Virus record (IMG/VR): IMGVR_UViG_3300027291_000046
Span: 1-25,151 of that record
From: a virus
DNA length: 25,151 nt
Reading direction: 5' to 3' (one strand)
Under the pieces are notes generated by a model. The model searched no databases and was not told where the DNA came from. It saw nothing but the letters and a program-made list of their open reading frames with translations. The translations under genes and the position numbers were made by a program. The number at the start of each line of letters is the position of its first letter. Position 1 is the stretch's first letter. Below are positions 22,318-25,151 of this stretch, piece by piece.

Positions 22318-23054
22318 CTTTTTATTGATTCTACGTGTAAATTTGCTACAATAAACTCTTTGACAAGGGAGCTGCGTACGATGTCATCAACTTCAAACTC
22401 CACGTTTCTGAATGATGGCATTCTGTTGATAACCTCTACAAAGTCTCTGAGGCCAGATTGATCATGCCTTTTACATAGATCTGTCTGTTTAAAATCACCA
22501 CAAAATATAATCTTTGATCCTTCTCCAACTCGAGTTATAATTGAACTCAACTCTTGGAAGGTCATATTCTGGCACTCATCAACAATAATTACTGAATTGT
22601 CTATAGTGATACCACGAATGAAAGATGTAATCATAAATTCAATATTCTTTTGTTCAACTAGTCTTTCATATGCTTGTTCAGTTTGGAATAGGTCTTGACA
22701 GATTGCTTTGTAGGGAGCAAGATATACGTCAGTCTTCTCTTTCTCATCTCCTGGTAGATGTCCAATTTCTCTTGAAGGTACTACTGATCTTACTAATACT
22801 ACCTTATCGTATGTGTTACTTTTATCCATCACCTCTTCTAATGCTTTGTAGAGTGCAATGAATGTCTTTCCTGTACCAGCTGCACCGTGCAGCATGATTG
22901 CTTGTGTTCCTTGTTTGTAGAGGTCGAAGAATTTGGATTGGTTTTTTGTTAGGGGTTCAAATGTCAGAAGATCGTCGATTCTAAGTTTGAGCTTTCTTCT
23001 TGGTTGATCAGGGAGATGATGAATGGAGGCTTCAGCAAGTCGTGCTTTTTTCAT
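22314..23054 (-). CDS. phoH: PhoH-like P-loop ATPase
   Basis: A 246-residue protein. Walker A AIMLHGAAGTGKTFIALYKA (52-71) and Walker B NSVIIVDECQNMTFQEL (153-169) are intact, with VVLVRSVVPSREIGHLPGDE (85-104) and KIIFCGDFKQTDL (a sensor-like segment). These are the PhoH hallmarks, related to superfamily I helicases. phoH is common in marine phages whatever the host; its role there is unclear, with RNA metabolism and phosphate stress both proposed. AAGGA lies 6 nt before ATG 23054. A terminator lies between this gene and the genes upstream. Confidence 0.93.
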   Translation of the reverse strand: MKKARLAEASIHHLPDQPRRKLKLRIDDLLTFEPLTKNQSKFFDLYKQGTQAIMLHGAAGTGKTFIALYKALEEVMDKSNTYDKVVLVRSVVPSREIGHLPGDEKEKTDVYLAPYKAICQDLFQTEQAYERLVEQKNIEFMITSFIRGITIDNSVIIVDECQNMTFQELSSIITRVGEGSKIIFCGDFKQTDLCKRHDQSGLRDFVEVINRMPSFRNVEFEVDDIVRSSLVKEFIVANLHVESIKS

Positions 23055-23087
23055 GCGCTGTCCTTCTTGTTAGAGTTAAAAACAAAA

Positions 23088-23117
23088 AAGGCGCATAGAC
23101 TTTCGCCTGTGCGCCTT
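23088..23117 (-). terminator. Long hairpin terminator upstream of phoH
   Basis: Minus strand: AAGGCGCA pairs with TGCGCCTT; the inner AGGC-GAAA-GTCT extends the stem with a GNRA tetraloop and one C/A mismatch. The run TTTTTGTTTTT follows at once. A canonical intrinsic terminator ending the gp62-regA-cd group. Confidence 0.85.
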
Positions 23118-23174
23118 CTCCTACTACTGCTATGCTTCTTTAATGTGCATACAATAATCCTGTGGTGTTTTTAG

Positions 23175-23182
23175 TATTTATA
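23175..23182 (-). promoter_or_regulatory. T4-type late promoter box (TATAAATA) upstream of phoH
   Basis: Exact TATAAATA on the minus strand near the end of the 73-residue gene, without a -35 hexamer. It lies upstream of the terminator, about 120 nt before phoH, so transcripts would have to pass the hairpin. Function is doubtful, though the sequence match is perfect. Confidence 0.45.
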
Positions 23183-23399
23183 ATCCAATCACTCCCGGCT
23201 TGAAGTGTAAGCCCTTAGCAGGAGTAAATTCTTGCTGGAGATACTCTCTAATACATTCAAAGCGGAATGCCTCATCTTCCTGGCCTCTAGCACTCAGAGC
23301 TAGCTCACAGTTTAGAATGAACTCTGTCAGTGCACCTAGAGGGATACGGACATTATCGTCGAGTACAGCTGGTTTCATATTGGCTTTACGCTGGTACAT
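23178..23399 (-). CDS. Small hypothetical protein, 73 residues
   Basis: The start is ATG 23399 (MYQRKANMKPAVLDDNVRIP), with GGAGA 6 nt upstream; a start ten codons earlier would overlap the neighbour more. It overlaps the preceding gene's end by 14 nt. The sequence continues LGALTEFILNCELALSARGQ, FRFECIREYLQQEF and a C-terminal KGLHFKPGVIGL. Mostly helical. No family recognised. Confidence 0.6.
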   Translation of the reverse strand: MYQRKANMKPAVLDDNVRIPLGALTEFILNCELALSARGQEDEAFRFECIREYLQQEFTPAKGLHFKPGVIGL

Positions 23400-23664
23400 T
23401 GTTATTCTCCATATTGACGTGAACCCCAATTATACTATCAATTCGAAAAGATCTCCACGCATTCTTTTCACAATCCCAAACAGCCAGAACTTCCTCATTC
23501 ACTTCTTTCACACGATCGGTAGTCTTTTCGTGAGGAACTACAACGTCTTCGCGTAGAGTGCATATCATCTCACGAAGTTCACCATTCTTCTTAGTGAATA
23601 TAACTTTACATATGTTCGACTTTAGGGTCGAGCGGATCGAATCCACGGATGTCGCTTGGGTCAT
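23386..23664 (-). CDS. Small SH3-like beta-barrel protein
   Basis: Start ATG 23664 (MTQATSVDSIRSTLKSNICK), with GAGG 7 nt upstream; a TTG 15 nt earlier is less likely. The 92-residue protein contains VIFTKKNGELREMICTLRED and AVWDCEKNAWRSFRIDSI, the layout of a widespread phage family with an SH3-like fold (the DUF2693 type: F-T-K-K-x-G-x-x-R and W-R-S-F-R). No function is established for it. Its first 59 nt are inside the dCMP deaminase gene in another frame, so this stretch codes twice. Confidence 0.7.
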   Translation of the reverse strand: MTQATSVDSIRSTLKSNICKVIFTKKNGELREMICTLREDVVVPHEKTTDRVKEVNEEVLAVWDCEKNAWRSFRIDSIIGVHVNMENNNVPA

Positions 23665-24118
23665 TTTTCCACCTCTCAAATAAAATATAAGCGAGCTGAT
23701 GAAGTTCTACACCAGCCTCTTTAAGCATTATATACGAAAACCCATGATTAAACAACAGTTGTTTTCCTGGCGGGGGAACAAATGTTACTACTCTTTTAAC
23801 TCCCCTCTGGATAATACTTTTGACGCATTCGTTGCAGGGGAAGAATGTCGCGTACAACGTTGACCCTTCAACACTCCCCGGCGCATTGTCAAGTGCATTA
23901 CGTTCTGCATGGCAAACTAACTTTAACTTTAGTTCGCGATCTTGATATCGATAATCATCATCAACTACCCCGCGTGGAAAGCCGTTGTACCCCATTCCAA
24001 TAACTCTACGTTTGGAATCTACAATTACACTTCCTACTTTTGTAGATGGATCCTTTGACCACGATGCTACTGTTTCTGCTAACTGCAAGAAACGGTAATC
24101 CCATAATAAATCACTCAT
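23606..24118 (-). CDS. cd: dCMP deaminase
   Basis: A 170-residue zinc enzyme that converts dCMP to dUMP, feeding dTMP synthesis. Key features: DPSTKVGSVIVD (23-34), GYNGFPRGV (43-51), zinc ligand and catalytic pair in VCHAERNAL (68-76, H70, E72) and FFPCNECVKSII (92-103, C95, C98). Typical length for the phage enzyme (T4 Cd: about 190 residues). It sits four bases after regA. In T4 this enzyme is part of the dNTP synthesis complex; no thymidylate synthase or reductase is in the window. The last 20 codons overlap the next gene. Confidence 0.93.
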   Translation of the reverse strand: MSDLLWDYRFLQLAETVASWSKDPSTKVGSVIVDSKRRVIGMGYNGFPRGVVDDDYRYQDRELKLKLVCHAERNALDNAPGSVEGSTLYATFFPCNECVKSIIQRGVKRVVTFVPPPGKQLLFNHGFSYIMLKEAGVELHQLAYILFERWKNDPSDIRGFDPLDPKVEHM

Positions 24119-24121
24119 ATG

Positions 24122-24517
24122 TTATCTCTTTTTACCAATATTGTATTTGGCAACCAACTCCCACTCATCCTTCTCTTTGTGTGTGATAACTTTAACTTGA
24201 GAGAAAGGAGCAACTGGTGTGCTTGATTTTTGTGGGTTGATCAATTTCACTAGACCCCATTCTGCGATCAAGTTAATAATTGTGTTGCGGCGCGCCTTAT
24301 CATCATCTGAGAAGTTAGATGGTTTACCATCAAGAGCAAATAGCTCTTTGAAGTGCACAATATAATACCTACCTTGCTTATGCAAGATATGGCATGATTG
24401 AAATAGTTTTTTATCTTTACGCGATGCAACACCGATACGTGTCAGTGTTTCTTTGATCTTGAGAAAGTCTTCTTCAGAGGCCAGCGCAACTTCCACCAGA
24501 CTGTCAATAATGTTCAT
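24122..24517 (-). CDS. regA: RegA translational repressor
   Basis: A 131-residue protein, about the same length as T4 RegA (122). The core EEDFLKIKETLTRIGVASRK, KLFQSCHILHKQGRYYIVHF with KELFALDG, and the tail EWELVAKYNIG are recognisably RegA. RegA binds ribosome-binding regions of early mRNAs and blocks their translation; in T4 it also binds its own message. Its position next to gene 62 is the T4 arrangement. The 4-nt overlap with gene 62 (ATGA) implies coupled translation. Confidence 0.95.
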   Translation of the reverse strand: MNIIDSLVEVALASEEDFLKIKETLTRIGVASRKDKKLFQSCHILHKQGRYYIVHFKELFALDGKPSNFSDDDKARRNTIINLIAEWGLVKLINPQKSSTPVAPFSQVKVITHKEKDEWELVAKYNIGKKR

Positions 24518-24891
24518 AATCGTCCACCTTTTTCTAATTTTTGTTTTATAGTGATCAGTTGATCTGAAGAAAGGATGGATAATGCGCTTTTTGCCTTTTC
24601 TGGCCCGTAACCATAATATTCCATGACAGCAGTAAGGTCATTATCTTCTTGTTTCTTCACCCACTTTGCAAATCGCTTTGCAGGTCTTATACTATTTAGA
24701 AAAAAGTAAAACTGGAGCTTTCCATCTAGGTGATGGTGCCGATTCATCTCATTAGCGTACAATAACGTGTCCGGGAAATAAGATAGTGCCTTGTTTACCA
24801 TGAAGGCTGGGTAGTGCTTTTCTGCTTCCGACTCTTTAAGTAGATCCTGTTTAGAACTGTTTATCGCATTTACATAATCAAAGGGATTCAT
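24514..24891 (-). CDS. 62: Clamp-loader small subunit, T4 gp62-like
   Basis: A 125-residue protein starting MNPFDYVNAINSSKQDLLKE, with YPAFMVNKALSYFPDTLLYA and NEMNRHHHLDGKLQFYFFLN, the recognisable core of marine T4-like gp62, here shorter than in T4 (187 residues). gp62 with four gp44 subunits loads the gp45 sliding clamp. Genes 44 and 45, upstream of 62 in T4, are not seen: the next gene is a metallopeptidase-like frame that leaves the window. It overlaps regA by 4 nt. Confidence 0.93.
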   Translation of the reverse strand: MNPFDYVNAINSSKQDLLKESEAEKHYPAFMVNKALSYFPDTLLYANEMNRHHHLDGKLQFYFFLNSIRPAKRFAKWVKKQEDNDLTAVMEYYGYGPEKAKSALSILSSDQLITIKQKLEKGGRL

Positions 24892-24895
24892 GTTA

Positions 24896-25151
24896 TTATA
24901 ATGTTAACTCTGGGTTATCGGTGACCAGACCAACTAAGGCGTGAGTCAGATGTACTACTTGCTTCTCGGTAAGACCAAGACCATAGGTACTATCCAATAT
25001 GTGCAACGTTTCATGCAACAGGGCAATACGTTGTGTTTGACTAGTATGATCACGATTGATCATTATGCGTTGTTTATTGAAGTCTGCAAGGCCAATATTG
25101 CCTTTCATTTCTTCATTACTCAGGTAGTCAACTTGATATAATATTCCAGAG
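24896..25151 (-). CDS. ImmA/IrrE-like metallopeptidase (partial, N-terminus missing)
   Basis: The frame is open to the window edge: codons upstream of the internal ATG at 25108 read SGILYQVDYLSNEE, so the true start lies outside and about 84 residues are seen. RIALLHETLHILDSTYGLGL holds an HExxH zinc motif (H-E-T-L-H). LADFNKQRIMINRD before it and LTEKQVVHLTHALVGLVTDN after it fit the ImmA/IrrE-type layout common in phages and their repressor-cleaving relatives. The stop lies 4 nt ahead of gene 62. Whether it cleaves a regulator cannot be judged from this fragment. Confidence 0.72.
   Translation of the reverse strand, partial: SGILYQVDYLSNEEMKGNIGLADFNKQRIMINRDHTSQTQRIALLHETLHILDSTYGLGLTEKQVVHLTHALVGLVTDNPELTL

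Noticed and set aside
1-25151. tRNA genes, CRISPR arrays, insertion sequences, integrase or attachment sites
   Set aside because: Coding is almost continuous; the few gaps (largest about 125 nt) contain only promoters, terminators and leaders, with no cloverleaf, direct-repeat array or transposase.

Overview
The window is a dense piece of a tailed-phage genome of the T4-like myovirus superfamily. Recognisable T4 core genes are gp43 DNA polymerase, UvsX recombinase, gp41 replicative helicase, RegA translational repressor and gp62 clamp-loader subunit. They are joined by genes typical of marine T4-like phages: PhoH, Hsp20, a phage ClpP, and a large basic virion-type protein with a GLWDNIHAKRKR segment. 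The DNA is AT-rich, every supported gene lies on the minus strand (transcription runs from 25151 towards 1), and most neighbours touch or overlap by 1 to 8 nt. The host cannot be read from the sequence. A marine bacterium is likely from the gene set, and the promoters look like ordinary sigma-70 promoters plus T4-type late promoters.

Region A (about 25151 to 12936) is the early/replication block. In transcription order it holds: an ImmA/IrrE-like metallopeptidase cut by the window edge, gp62, RegA, dCMP deaminase, two small proteins, a terminator, PhoH, Hsp20 with a 51-residue partner, a terminator, an Sm-like small protein, gp43, a 99-residue protein, two membrane proteins (one holin-sized), UvsX, a 60-residue protein, gp41, a small membrane protein, two HExxH metallopeptidases (one with a signal peptide) and a ClpP-like serine peptidase. 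Three sigma-70-type promoters with 17-nt spacers precede gp43, Hsp20 and the secreted peptidase.

Region B (about 12933 to 2132) starts at a perfect T4 late-promoter box, TATAAATA, sitting at the end of clpP. Most proteins here begin with a short peptide resembling the capsid targeting sequence of T4 internal head proteins (IPI to IPIII), which the gp21 prohead protease removes after an L/I-x-E motif. The carriers include a predicted PD-(D/E)XK nuclease, a KxDG nucleotidyltransferase resembling a ligase, a HAD phosphatase, an HxGH-type nucleotidyltransferase, and several large basic or low-complexity proteins. A complete Dps ferritin is embedded among them. I infer that this is a set of proteins packaged inside the head and delivered with the DNA. 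The nuclease, ligase-like, phosphatase and nucleotidyltransferase cassette is the most interesting part of the window.

Region C (about 1934 to 1) holds virion surface genes: a 285-residue structural protein and the first part of a fibre-like protein with eight tandem 29-residue repeats, which runs off the left edge. No tRNA, rRNA, CRISPR array, insertion sequence or integrase was seen.
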